Source: an uncultured beta proteobacterium (GTDB lineage: Bacteria; Pseudomonadota; Gammaproteobacteria; Burkholderiales; Burkholderiaceae). Taken from it: 6,576 bases of DNA. A program made the position numbers and the translations under genes. The notes beneath the pieces are model-generated. The model did not search any database. It was not told where the DNA came from and was given only the letters and a program-made list of their open reading frames with translations. Positions 1-6,049 of the stretch are shown here, piece after piece. The stretch is from contig CAIKGX010000039.1 in the NCBI GenBank assembly GCA_903827075.1, positions 1-6,576 on the forward strand, read 5' to 3'. The first letter of the stretch is position 1. Every line of letters begins with the position of its first letter.

Positions 1-15
1 ATTGTGCGGGGGTAG
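1..15 (+). CDS. Possible last codons of the upstream gene (expected murG), partial
   Basis: Read in frame 1, the first bases give Ile-Val-Arg-Gly followed by a TAG stop at 13-15, just before the murC start at 20. In dcw clusters murG normally precedes murC, so this could be the MurG C-terminus. A competing reading is frame 3, which stays open to a TGA at 21-23 and would give an ATGA overlap with the murC start. Four residues cannot identify a protein, so the assignment is inference from gene order only. Confidence 0.25.
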   Translation: MVRG

Positions 16-19
16 GAAT

Positions 20-1456
20 ATGAAGCATATCGTTCAACAAATCCATTTTGTAGGTATCGGCGGCGCCGGTATGAGTGGTATTGCTGAAGTGCTGCTCAAT
101 TTAGGTTATCAGGTATCCGGCTCGGATTTATCTGATGGGGTAGCGACAAAGCGCCTCAAAGAGCTGGGCGCAGTGATTCATATTGGGCATGACCCGAAAA
201 ATATTGGTACTGCTGAAGCGGTAGTGATTTCTACAGCAGTTGCTGGAAATAATCCTGAAGTATTGGCGGCGCGTGCTGCAAAAATTCCTGTTATTCAGCG
301 TGCAGTAATGCTGGGTGAATTAATGCGCTTAAAGCAGGGCATTGCTATTGCCGGTACCCATGGAAAAACGACGACCACGAGCTTGGTAGCTTCTGTATTG
401 GCTGAAGGTGGTTTGGATCCCACATTTGTGATTGGTGGAAAACTCAACTCTGCTGGTGCTAATGCGCGCTTAGGCCAGGGCGATTTTATTGTGGTGGAAG
501 CGGATGAGTCAGATGCCTCATTCTTACAACTCTTTCCTGCAATGGAAGTGGTCACCAATATTGATGCTGATCATATGGATACCTACCAGCACGATATGGC
601 TAGATTAAAGCAGGCATTTGTACAGTTCATTCAGCGCATGCCCTTTTATGGGGTAGCCGTACTGTGTATTGATGATGACAATGTAAAGGACATCATTCCT
701 TTTGTCTCACAGCCTATTTTGCGCTACGGTTTATCTGCAGAAGCAGATATTCGCGCGAGTCATGTTCGGGCGGTAGGAACGCGCATGCACTTTACAGTAG
801 ATCGTCGCACCGTTCGGCGGCATGGTAACAAACCAGGGCAGTTGCAAGTGCAATTAAATTTACCTGGTCTGCACAATGTCCGTAATGCGTTGGCGGCAAT
901 TGGCATTGCTACCGAATTGGGTGTCAGTGATGATGCGATTGTGAAAGCCTTATCTGAATTTGGTGGCGTTGGTCGTCGTTTCCAGCGTTATGGAGAAATT
1001 CCGTTGGCAGCCGGTGGTAGCTATACCTTGATAGATGACTATGGCCATCATCCAGTAGAAATGGCAGCCACTCTCGAAGCGGCTCGTGGCGCTTATCCTC
1101 ATCGTCGCTTGGTTTTAGCATTCCAGCCACATCGCTTCACTAGAACGCGTGATTGCTTTGGTGAGTTTGTGCAAGTGATCAAAAATTTTGATGCCTTAGT
1201 ATTAACTGAGGTGTATCCAGCAGGTGAGGCAAAGATACCTGGCGCCGACGGCAAGAGTCTGATGAAATCTGCTATTGCTGAGGATAAATCGTCGAAAGGC
1301 TCGCTCGATATCTCTGCTGTCGCTTTTGCAGCAACGGTTGCTGAGATGCCTGAAAAATTAGCTGCTTTATTACGTGATGGTGATGTTGTCATCACGATGG
1401 GCGCAGGCTCGATTTCTGGTTTGCCTCATATATTGGCGGAGGCAAAACATGTCTAA
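20..1456 (+). CDS. murC: UDP-N-acetylmuramate--L-alanine ligase MurC
   Basis: This cytoplasmic enzyme attaches L-alanine to UDP-MurNAc using ATP, the first step of stem-peptide assembly in peptidoglycan synthesis. The protein has 478 residues, close to the usual length (about 490 in E. coli), and all three Mur ligase domains are visible. The N-terminal UDP-binding domain opens with the glycine-rich GIGGAGMSG at 12-20. The central ATPase domain carries the P-loop GTHGKTT at 112-118, EADESD at 160-165 and NIDADHMD at 180-187. The C-terminal domain follows PGLHNVRNALA (282-292) and includes GVGRRF (316-321), DDYGHHP (339-345) and QPHRFTRT (369-376). The ATG at 20 is chosen because MKHIVQQIHF matches the family start and a purine-rich SD (GGGGGTAGGA, 8-17) precedes it. 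A TTG at position 2 in the same frame would add only six unconserved residues. The 3' end overlaps ddl by 8 bases. No key motif is missing. Confidence 0.97.
   Translation: MKHIVQQIHFVGIGGAGMSGIAEVLLNLGYQVSGSDLSDGVATKRLKELGAVIHIGHDPKNIGTAEAVVISTAVAGNNPEVLAARAAKIPVIQRAVMLGELMRLKQGIAIAGTHGKTTTTSLVASVLAEGGLDPTFVIGGKLNSAGANARLGQGDFIVVEADESDASFLQLFPAMEVVTNIDADHMDTYQHDMARLKQAFVQFIQRMPFYGVAVLCIDDDNVKDIIPFVSQPILRYGLSAEADIRASHVRAVGTRMHFTVDRRTVRRHGNKPGQLQVQLNLPGLHNVRNALAAIGIATELGVSDDAIVKALSEFGGVGRRFQRYGEIPLAAGGSYTLIDDYGHHPVEMAATLEAARGAYPHRRLVLAFQPHRFTRTRDCFGEFVQVIKNFDALVLTEVYPAGEAKIPGADGKSLMKSAIAEDKSSKGSLDISAVAFAATVAEMPEKLAALLRDGDVVITMGAGSISGLPHILAEAKHV
1435..1442 (+). promoter_or_regulatory. Shine-Dalgarno of ddl inside the murC 3' end
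   Basis: GGCGGAGG lies six bases before the ATG at 1449, within the last codons of murC. It decides the ddl start: the same frame is open upstream to an ATG at 1374, but no comparable SD precedes that codon, and the extra 25 residues would only be murC sequence read out of frame. Confidence 0.75.
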
Positions 1457-2444
1457 GCTATGGGGCGATCGTGTGAAAAGCGATTTAGCGCAATTGGATG
1501 TTAAGAACCTAGGTAGGGTCGGTGTTTTATTGGGCGGCCGCTCTGGTGAGCGTGAGATTTCTCTCATGTCTGGCAATGGGGTATTAGAAGCTTTGATTTC
1601 TAAAGGCGTTGATGCCCATGCATTTGATTCTGGCTTACGTTGCCCAACTGAAATTGCAAAAGAAAAATTTGATCGTATTTTTATTTCTTTGCATGGCCGT
1701 TACGGTGAGGATGGAACAATTCAGGGATTACTTGATTTGTTGAACTTGCCGTATACCGGTAGTGGTGTGTTGGCCTCAGCTTTATCGATTGACAAAATTG
1801 CCACTAAGCAAATCTGGCTCAGCAATGGTTTATCTACTCCGGATTTCGAAGAGCTCACAGCAAGCAGCGATTGGAATGCAGTCGTCAAACGCTTAGGTTT
1901 GCCTTTGATTGTGAAGCCAGCCCACGAGGGATCCTCTTTGGGCTTAACTAAAGTGAAGTCAGTTGATGAGTTACCTGCCGCTTATCGGCTGGCTGCCGGT
2001 TTAGATAAAAAAGTGATTGCAGAAACTTGCATTATTGGAGATGAACTAACCTGTCCATTAGTTGGCAGGGGAAAGAGTGCTGAAGCATTGCCCGTCATCA
2101 AAATCATTCCACCACAAGCCAATTATGATTTTCACAATAAATACTTCTCTGATGAGACTCAGTATTTATGCCCAACTGGATATTCAGATGATGTGAATAT
2201 CGCTATACAAGAATTAGCTTTAGCTGCCTATCGTGCCTTGGGTTGCAGAACTTGGGGGCGGGCTGATGTGATGTTGGATCAAAAAACGGGTAAGCCCTAT
2301 CTGCTGGAGATGAACACTTCCCCTGGTATGACCTCGCATTCATTGGTGCCGATGGCAGCAAAGGCTGCAGGTGTTGATTATGCGGATTTGGTTCTATGGG
2401 TGCTTAGCCAGACTCTGGTTTCTACAGAGGATCGAAAAGAATGA
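1449..2444 (+). CDS. ddl: D-alanine--D-alanine ligase Ddl
   Basis: This cytoplasmic ATP-grasp enzyme condenses two D-alanines into D-Ala-D-Ala, which MurF then adds to the UDP-MurNAc-tripeptide. The protein has 331 residues. The N-terminal domain has GGRSGEREISL (29-39), whose Glu35 matches the substrate-binding Glu15 of E. coli DdlB. HGRYGEDGTIQGLL (82-95) and PYTGSGVLASALSIDK (101-116) follow. The ATP-grasp part has KPAHEGSSLGL (156-166). The omega-loop segment KYFSDETQY (231-239) carries the Tyr typical of D-Ala-D-Ala ligases, where D-Ala-D-Lac ligases have Phe. WGRADVMLD (269-277) contains Arg271, and LLEMNTSPGMTSHSLVP (285-301) contains metal-binding Glu287 and Asn289. Relative to E. coli DdlB there are about 20 extra residues before the first motif. 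The gene overlaps murC by 8 bases and ftsQ by 4, suggesting translational coupling. Whether it is the only ddl in the genome cannot be told here. Confidence 0.97.
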   Translation: MSKLWGDRVKSDLAQLDVKNLGRVGVLLGGRSGEREISLMSGNGVLEALISKGVDAHAFDSGLRCPTEIAKEKFDRIFISLHGRYGEDGTIQGLLDLLNLPYTGSGVLASALSIDKIATKQIWLSNGLSTPDFEELTASSDWNAVVKRLGLPLIVKPAHEGSSLGLTKVKSVDELPAAYRLAAGLDKKVIAETCIIGDELTCPLVGRGKSAEALPVIKIIPPQANYDFHNKYFSDETQYLCPTGYSDDVNIAIQELALAAYRALGCRTWGRADVMLDQKTGKPYLLEMNTSPGMTSHSLVPMAAKAAGVDYADLVLWVLSQTLVSTEDRKE

Positions 2445-3307
2445 AGGCCATGAGCGCATTCTTTAGCTGGTTTGGCGAGGTATTCGTATTTATGATGGCG
2501 CCTCTTTGGAATCATCCAGAGCGGATGCAGAAGGTAAGCCGCTTTTTGATGCGTTGTTTTGCCGTGATGGTTTGTGTTGGTGTTTTAGTTTGGTTAAGTC
2601 AGCGGCCAGTATTTACGTTGCGTCAAGTTCTGGTAGAGCCAGTTGCTGGACAGACTTTAAAACACATTAGCAAGCCTTTAGTGAAGCAGCAGATTTTAGA
2701 AACGGTTCAAGGTAATTTTTTCAGCGTCCGTTTAGAGGATGTAAAGCGTGGTTTTGAATCACTCCCTTGGGTTCGTCATGCAAATGTTCGTCGTGTATGG
2801 CCTAACGGTTTGATTGTGAGTATTGAAGAGCAAAAGCCATTTGGTACATGGGGTGGGGCAGATAGCCAGACGCTGATGAATGCGCATGGTGAACTCTTTG
2901 CTGGTCGTGCATCTGAGGCTGGAGAAGGTACCCATTTAATTGATTTTTATGGGCCAGAAGATGCTAGCAAAGAGGTAATGCGTCTTTATGAAAAAGCGAA
3001 TGCTTGGTTTAAGCCCTGGGATTCTGAGGTGAAGAGCTTAACTCTATCGGAGCGCTATGCCTGGCATGTCAAGTTATCAAACGGTATGAAGGTGGAGTTT
3101 GGGCGTGACGAAGAAAGCTCTGACAAAACACTAACGGAAGACCGCGTTGCCCGACTATTTAAGTATTGGCCACAGGTTCAAGAGAAATGGGTCAATCGTG
3201 TAGATGCGATTGATCTTCGATATGCAAATGGTTTTGCGGTTCATCTTGCTTCTGCGAGTGTGAAAAAGAGTGATGCAGATGGTAAAAAAAGTGAGCAGAA
3301 GCAATGA
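2441..3307 (+). CDS. ftsQ: Cell division protein FtsQ
   Basis: FtsQ is a bitopic inner-membrane divisome protein that binds FtsB/FtsL in the periplasm and helps control septal peptidoglycan synthesis. The protein has 288 residues (276 in E. coli). A cytoplasmic N-terminus with basic residues (R28, K31, R34, R38) precedes one transmembrane segment at about 35-53. A POTRA domain follows at about 57-130, including the typical LPWVRHANVRRVWPNGLIV (108-126). A beta domain comes next, ending with VDAIDLRYANGFAVHL (254-269), which resembles the FtsB-binding end of E. coli FtsQ. The tail from 274 is Lys/Ser-rich. A second hydrophobic stretch at 7-23 is unusual (see findings). The ATG at 2441 forms an ATGA overlap with the ddl stop and has GAGG at 2427-2430, 10 bases upstream. 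An ATG at 2450 is a possible but less well-spaced start. The identification rests on domain layout, the motifs above and position between ddl and ftsA. Confidence 0.94.
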   Translation: MKAMSAFFSWFGEVFVFMMAPLWNHPERMQKVSRFLMRCFAVMVCVGVLVWLSQRPVFTLRQVLVEPVAGQTLKHISKPLVKQQILETVQGNFFSVRLEDVKRGFESLPWVRHANVRRVWPNGLIVSIEEQKPFGTWGGADSQTLMNAHGELFAGRASEAGEGTHLIDFYGPEDASKEVMRLYEKANAWFKPWDSEVKSLTLSERYAWHVKLSNGMKVEFGRDEESSDKTLTEDRVARLFKYWPQVQEKWVNRVDAIDLRYANGFAVHLASASVKKSDADGKKSEQKQ

Positions 3308-3310
3308 GGA
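3306..3310 (+). promoter_or_regulatory. Shine-Dalgarno of ftsA overlapping the ftsQ stop codon
   Basis: GAGGA at 3306-3310 shares bases with the ftsQ TGA stop (3305-3307) and sits six bases before the ftsA ATG at 3317. A ribosome terminating on ftsQ would cover this site, which fits coupled translation of ftsQ and ftsA. The coupling itself is inferred. Confidence 0.75.
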
Positions 3311-3316
3311 ATAAGA

Positions 3317-4546
3317 ATGAGTAAAGATAATCGCGATGTATTAGTCGGCTTGGATATTGGAACATCCAAGGTAGTGGCCTTGGTCGCTGAATTGACAGCT
3401 GACGGTCAATTTAATGTTGTTGGTGTGGGACAAACCGCCTCCAAAGGCTTGAAGAAGGGCGTAGTTGTCAATATTGAGGCCACTGTTCAATCAATTCAAA
3501 AGGCGCTAGAAGAGGCTGAGGTAATGGCCGATCGCCAGATCGTTCAAGTATTTACAGGTATTGCAGGTAATCACATTGTGAGCTTTAACTCCAGTGGCAT
3601 GGTAGCTATTCGAGACAAAGAGGTGAGCGCCGGTGATGTAGAGCGCGTGCTTGAAACTGCCAAAGCGATCAATATTCCGACAGACCAACAAATCCTTCAT
3701 ATTTTGGTTCAAGAATTCATCATTGATGGGCAAGAAGATGTGCGTGAGCCCATTGGTATGAGCGGCTTGCGACTCGAAGTGAAAGTACATATCGTTACTG
3801 GCGCCGTTAGTGCTGCCCAAAATATTGTGAAGTGTGTCCGTCGTTGTGGCCTCGAAGTAAATGATCTGATTCTTCAACCACTGGCTTCTAGTTTGGCCGT
3901 GTTGACCGATGATGAAAAAGAGCTTGGAGTAGTGCTCGTAGATATTGGTGGCGGTACAACGGATATCGCGATTTACTGTCAGGGATCGATTCGTCATACA
4001 GCAGTGATTCCTATTGCGGGCGATCAAATTACGAATGATATCGCCATGGCATTGCGCACCCCAACTATCGAAGCAGAAGACTTAAAGATTGCACATGGCA
4101 TTGCGCGCCAAGACATGGCGGATCCAACGGCCATGATCGACGTACCAGGAGTGGGTGATCGTGAACCACGCCCTATGTCTAAACAAGCCTTGGCTGCAGT
4201 CATTGAGCCACGGGTAGAAGAGTTATTTACTTTAGTCAGAGGCGTAGTGCGTGATTCTGGGTATGAAGACATGGTCTCCTCAGGAATCGTTCTCACTGGT
4301 GGCACTGCCTTAATGCCAGGCATGGTTGAGTTAGCAGAGCAGGTTTTCTTACGCCCTGCGCGCATTGGTACACCCGAGTATCGCGGGCATTTACATGAAG
4401 TATTACGCAGCCCCCGTTTTGCTACCAGTATTGGTTTACTCATGGAGGGTCAGGCGCAATTATTGCGTGGTCGTCGCGTGTCTCAATCTGGCACCTTGCA
4501 AGGTGTTGTCTCGCGTATGAAGGAATGGTTCGCAGGAAATTTTTAA
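3317..4546 (+). CDS. ftsA: Cell division protein FtsA, actin-like membrane tether of the Z ring
   Basis: FtsA is an actin-fold ATP-binding protein that anchors FtsZ filaments to the inner membrane and recruits later divisome proteins. The protein has 409 residues (420 in E. coli). The phosphate-1 loop GLDIGTSKV is at 11-19. The FtsA-specific SHS2 (1C) domain lies at about 86-165. The phosphate-2 motif VDIGGGTTDIAIY is at 208-220 and the adenosine motif GIVLTGGTALMPGM at 323-336. The C-terminus (about 394-409, LQGVVSRMKEWFAGNF) has the pattern of the amphipathic membrane-targeting helix, with basic residues R400 and K402 and bulky hydrophobics including W404 and F405. FtsA binds the FtsZ C-terminal peptide, which is well conserved in the adjacent ftsZ product. 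The gene starts 9 bases after ftsQ and ends 49 bases before ftsZ. No motif is missing. Confidence 0.97.
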   Translation: MSKDNRDVLVGLDIGTSKVVALVAELTADGQFNVVGVGQTASKGLKKGVVVNIEATVQSIQKALEEAEVMADRQIVQVFTGIAGNHIVSFNSSGMVAIRDKEVSAGDVERVLETAKAINIPTDQQILHILVQEFIIDGQEDVREPIGMSGLRLEVKVHIVTGAVSAAQNIVKCVRRCGLEVNDLILQPLASSLAVLTDDEKELGVVLVDIGGGTTDIAIYCQGSIRHTAVIPIAGDQITNDIAMALRTPTIEAEDLKIAHGIARQDMADPTAMIDVPGVGDREPRPMSKQALAAVIEPRVEELFTLVRGVVRDSGYEDMVSSGIVLTGGTALMPGMVELAEQVFLRPARIGTPEYRGHLHEVLRSPRFATSIGLLMEGQAQLLRGRRVSQSGTLQGVVSRMKEWFAGNF

Positions 4547-4595
4547 GTTTTTATCGTCGTCGTCAACGTAGTACATTTATTGCCTAGGAGGGTAT
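4547..4595 (+). promoter_or_regulatory. ftsA-ftsZ gap with strong ftsZ Shine-Dalgarno
   Basis: This short spacer carries TAGGAGGG at 4585-4592, the closest match in the window to the full anti-SD complement, placed a few bases before the ftsZ ATG at 4596. A stronger ribosome site than those of the upstream genes fits the need for FtsZ in large excess over FtsA and FtsQ; that link is inference. The gap also has a TCG/GTC triplet run at 4554-4564. I see no convincing sigma-70 promoter or terminator in it, although ftsZ promoters in other bacteria often lie inside ftsQ or ftsA. Confidence 0.6.
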
Positions 4596-5936
4596 ATGGA
4601 ATTTGAAATGTTAGATCAAGAAACAGCCGGGAAAACCATCATTAAAGTGGTTGGAGTCGGTGGCGCTGGTGGCAATGCTGTCCAGCACATGATTAAACGT
4701 GGGGTAAATGGCGTAGAGTTTATTTGCATGAACACCGATGCTGGCGCTTTACAACGTTCTGAGGCATCTGTGAATTTGCAACTAGGCTCTAGCGGTCTCG
4801 GTGCTGGTGCTAAACCAGAAATCGGTGCAGCCTCTGCAGAAGAAGCACGCGCTCGTATTGCGGATGCACTGCAAGGCGCACATATGGTATTTATTACTGC
4901 TGGTATGGGTGGTGGTACAGGAACTGGTGCAGCTCCCATCGTTGCGCAAGTGGCTAAAGAAATGGGTATTTTGACTGTTGGTGTTATTAGCAAGCCATTT
5001 GACTTTGAGGGCGTAAAGCGCTTAAAGGTTGCAGAGAATGGCGCTGCCGAACTCGAGTCCTATGTAGATTCATTGATCGTGGTACTCAATGAAAAACTGT
5101 TTGAAGTGATGGGAGAGGATGCTGAGTTTGATAAAGCATTTGCATGTGCTGATGATGTATTGCATAACGCTGTTTCGGGTATTGCTGAAATCATTAACGT
5201 ACAAGGTTTGATTAACGTCGACTTTGAGGATGTGAAGACAGTGATGGGTGAGCAAGGTAAGGCGATGATGGGAACAGCTACTGTTTCTGGCATGGATCGT
5301 GCCCGCTTAGCTGCTGAAGCAGCCGTAGCATCACCATTGCTCGAAGGTGTTGATCTGTCAGGCGCCCGTGGCGTATTGGTGAACATTACTGCAAGCCGTT
5401 CATTGAAATTGTCAGAGACTCGTGAAGTCATGGCTGCGATTCGTGGTTATGCAGCTGATGATGCAACCGTGATTTTTGGTACTGTCTATGATGAAACTTT
5501 GGGTGATGCATTGCGTGTAACCGTGGTGGCTACGGGTTTAAATAATCCCCAAGCACGTCAAAATCACCAACCAGAAGTAGTGTGGAGACAAGCAACGGGT
5601 ACGCATGATGCAATGCCAACCATGGCTGACCTCAATAGCTTTGCTCCCGCAAGCGCTGCAGCTACGATTGGCAGGGCTAATAAAGACTCAGCTTTAGGCG
5701 CTAGCGCTGGTATGGCTTTGTCTGGCTCTGGGAGTATGCCTTCTATGGCCACTGCGCCAGCTGCCTCTGGGGTTGACTATAGCCAATATGATTTGCCACG
5801 GGTATTTCGCAGTTCGCGCGAAGCTACACCAGCTCCTACATTAGGTGCCGATAGCTCCCCTCAGGCAAAGACCATGTTGGATAAAGGGGCTGATTACTAC
5901 GAAATTCCTGCTTTTTTACGTAAGCAAGCAGACTAA
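4596..5936 (+). CDS. ftsZ: Cell division protein FtsZ, tubulin-like GTPase
   Basis: FtsZ polymerises with GTP into the cytokinetic ring that organises the divisome at midcell. The protein has 446 residues. The GTP-binding domain has GVGGAGGNAV (20-29), MNTDAGAL (45-52) and the tubulin signature GGGTGTG (105-111). The T7 loop NVDFEDVKTVM (207-217) carries Asp209 and Asp212, which complete the GTPase site of the next subunit and have the same numbers as in E. coli. The globular core ends near 317. An Ala/Ser/Gly/Met-rich linker of about 115 residues follows, roughly twice that of E. coli. The last residues, DYYEIPAFLRKQAD (433-446), are a near-perfect C-terminal peptide of the type that binds FtsA, ZipA and regulators. 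A second, similar peptide lies at 398-405 (see findings). The ATG at 4596 is favoured by the SD and by the family N-terminus MEFEML; an ATG at 4608 is less likely. It is transcribed with or just downstream of ftsA. Confidence 0.98.
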   Translation: MEFEMLDQETAGKTIIKVVGVGGAGGNAVQHMIKRGVNGVEFICMNTDAGALQRSEASVNLQLGSSGLGAGAKPEIGAASAEEARARIADALQGAHMVFITAGMGGGTGTGAAPIVAQVAKEMGILTVGVISKPFDFEGVKRLKVAENGAAELESYVDSLIVVLNEKLFEVMGEDAEFDKAFACADDVLHNAVSGIAEIINVQGLINVDFEDVKTVMGEQGKAMMGTATVSGMDRARLAAEAAVASPLLEGVDLSGARGVLVNITASRSLKLSETREVMAAIRGYAADDATVIFGTVYDETLGDALRVTVVATGLNNPQARQNHQPEVVWRQATGTHDAMPTMADLNSFAPASAAATIGRANKDSALGASAGMALSGSGSMPSMATAPAASGVDYSQYDLPRVFRSSREATPAPTLGADSSPQAKTMLDKGADYYEIPAFLRKQAD

Positions 5937-5953
5937 ACCACTGCTCAATACAA

Positions 5954-6037
5954 TAGATAGTTGCGAAATGCCAGCGCGGCGCCCCTCCGGACGACGAATC
6001 CCGCGCTAGCGTTGGCATACTTATTGACAACTATTTA
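5954..6037. repeat. Long interrupted inverted repeat between ftsZ and the peroxiredoxin gene
   Basis: Three nested arms pair in order. Bases 5954-5963 pair with 6028-6037 (10 bp, one G-T). Bases 5968-5973 (ATGCCA) pair with 6013-6018 (TGGCAT). Bases 5974-5979 (GCGCGG) pair with 6001-6006 (CCGCGC). They are separated by an internal loop and a 6-base bulge (6007-6012), and close on a 21-base loop (5980-6000). The stretch 5968-6018 is 36/51 G+C, much richer than its surroundings. No T-run follows the stem, so it does not fit a standard rho-independent terminator. It could be an RNA processing or stability structure after ftsZ, a leader structure for the peroxiredoxin gene, or a remnant of a dispersed palindromic repeat. 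The pairing is seen directly; the function is unknown. Confidence 0.6.
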
Positions 6038-6039
6038 CT

Positions 6040-6044
6040 GGGAG
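6040..6044 (+). promoter_or_regulatory. Shine-Dalgarno of the peroxiredoxin gene
   Basis: GGGAG ends five bases before the ATG at 6050 and lies just outside the 3' arm of the inverted repeat, two bases beyond its last pair. It supports this start codon. The closeness to the stem leaves room for RNA structure to affect initiation, but this is not demonstrated. Confidence 0.7.
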
Positions 6045-6049
6045 ATTTC

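Noticed and set aside
295..558. Open frames on the minus strand, for example inside murC, ftsA and ftsZ.
   Set aside because: They lie wholly opposite conserved genes, lack SD sequences and recognisable domains, and read as shadows of the coding strand.
1374..1448. Upstream ATG extending the ddl frame by 25 codons.
   Set aside because: The extension is murC sequence in another frame, has no SD of its own and resembles no Ddl N-terminus. The ATG at 1449 has a good SD.
4492..4505. Perfect 14-base palindrome CACCTTGCAAGGTG near the 3' end of ftsA, with a smaller palindrome at 4455-4467.
   Set aside because: A palindrome of this size is about expected once by chance in a window this long. It has no loop for an RNA hairpin, and it lies in codons for the conserved FtsA C-terminus.
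4554..4564. TCGTCGTCGTC before ftsZ, complementary over eight bases to GACGACGA at 5990-5997 in the next gap.
   Set aside because: A simple triplet repeat readily finds short complements. Nothing else supports an RNA duplex between the two gaps.
5949..5954. TACAAT, a five-of-six match to a -10 box just after ftsZ.
   Set aside because: No -35-like sequence lies 16-18 bases upstream and there is no extended -10 TG, so a promoter cannot be supported from sequence alone.
6024..6029. Perfect TTGACA, a consensus -35 hexamer, before the peroxiredoxin gene.
   Set aside because: A -10 at normal spacing would fall on the start codon at about 6047-6052, where no -10-like sequence exists. The hexamer also overlaps the 3' arm of the inverted repeat.
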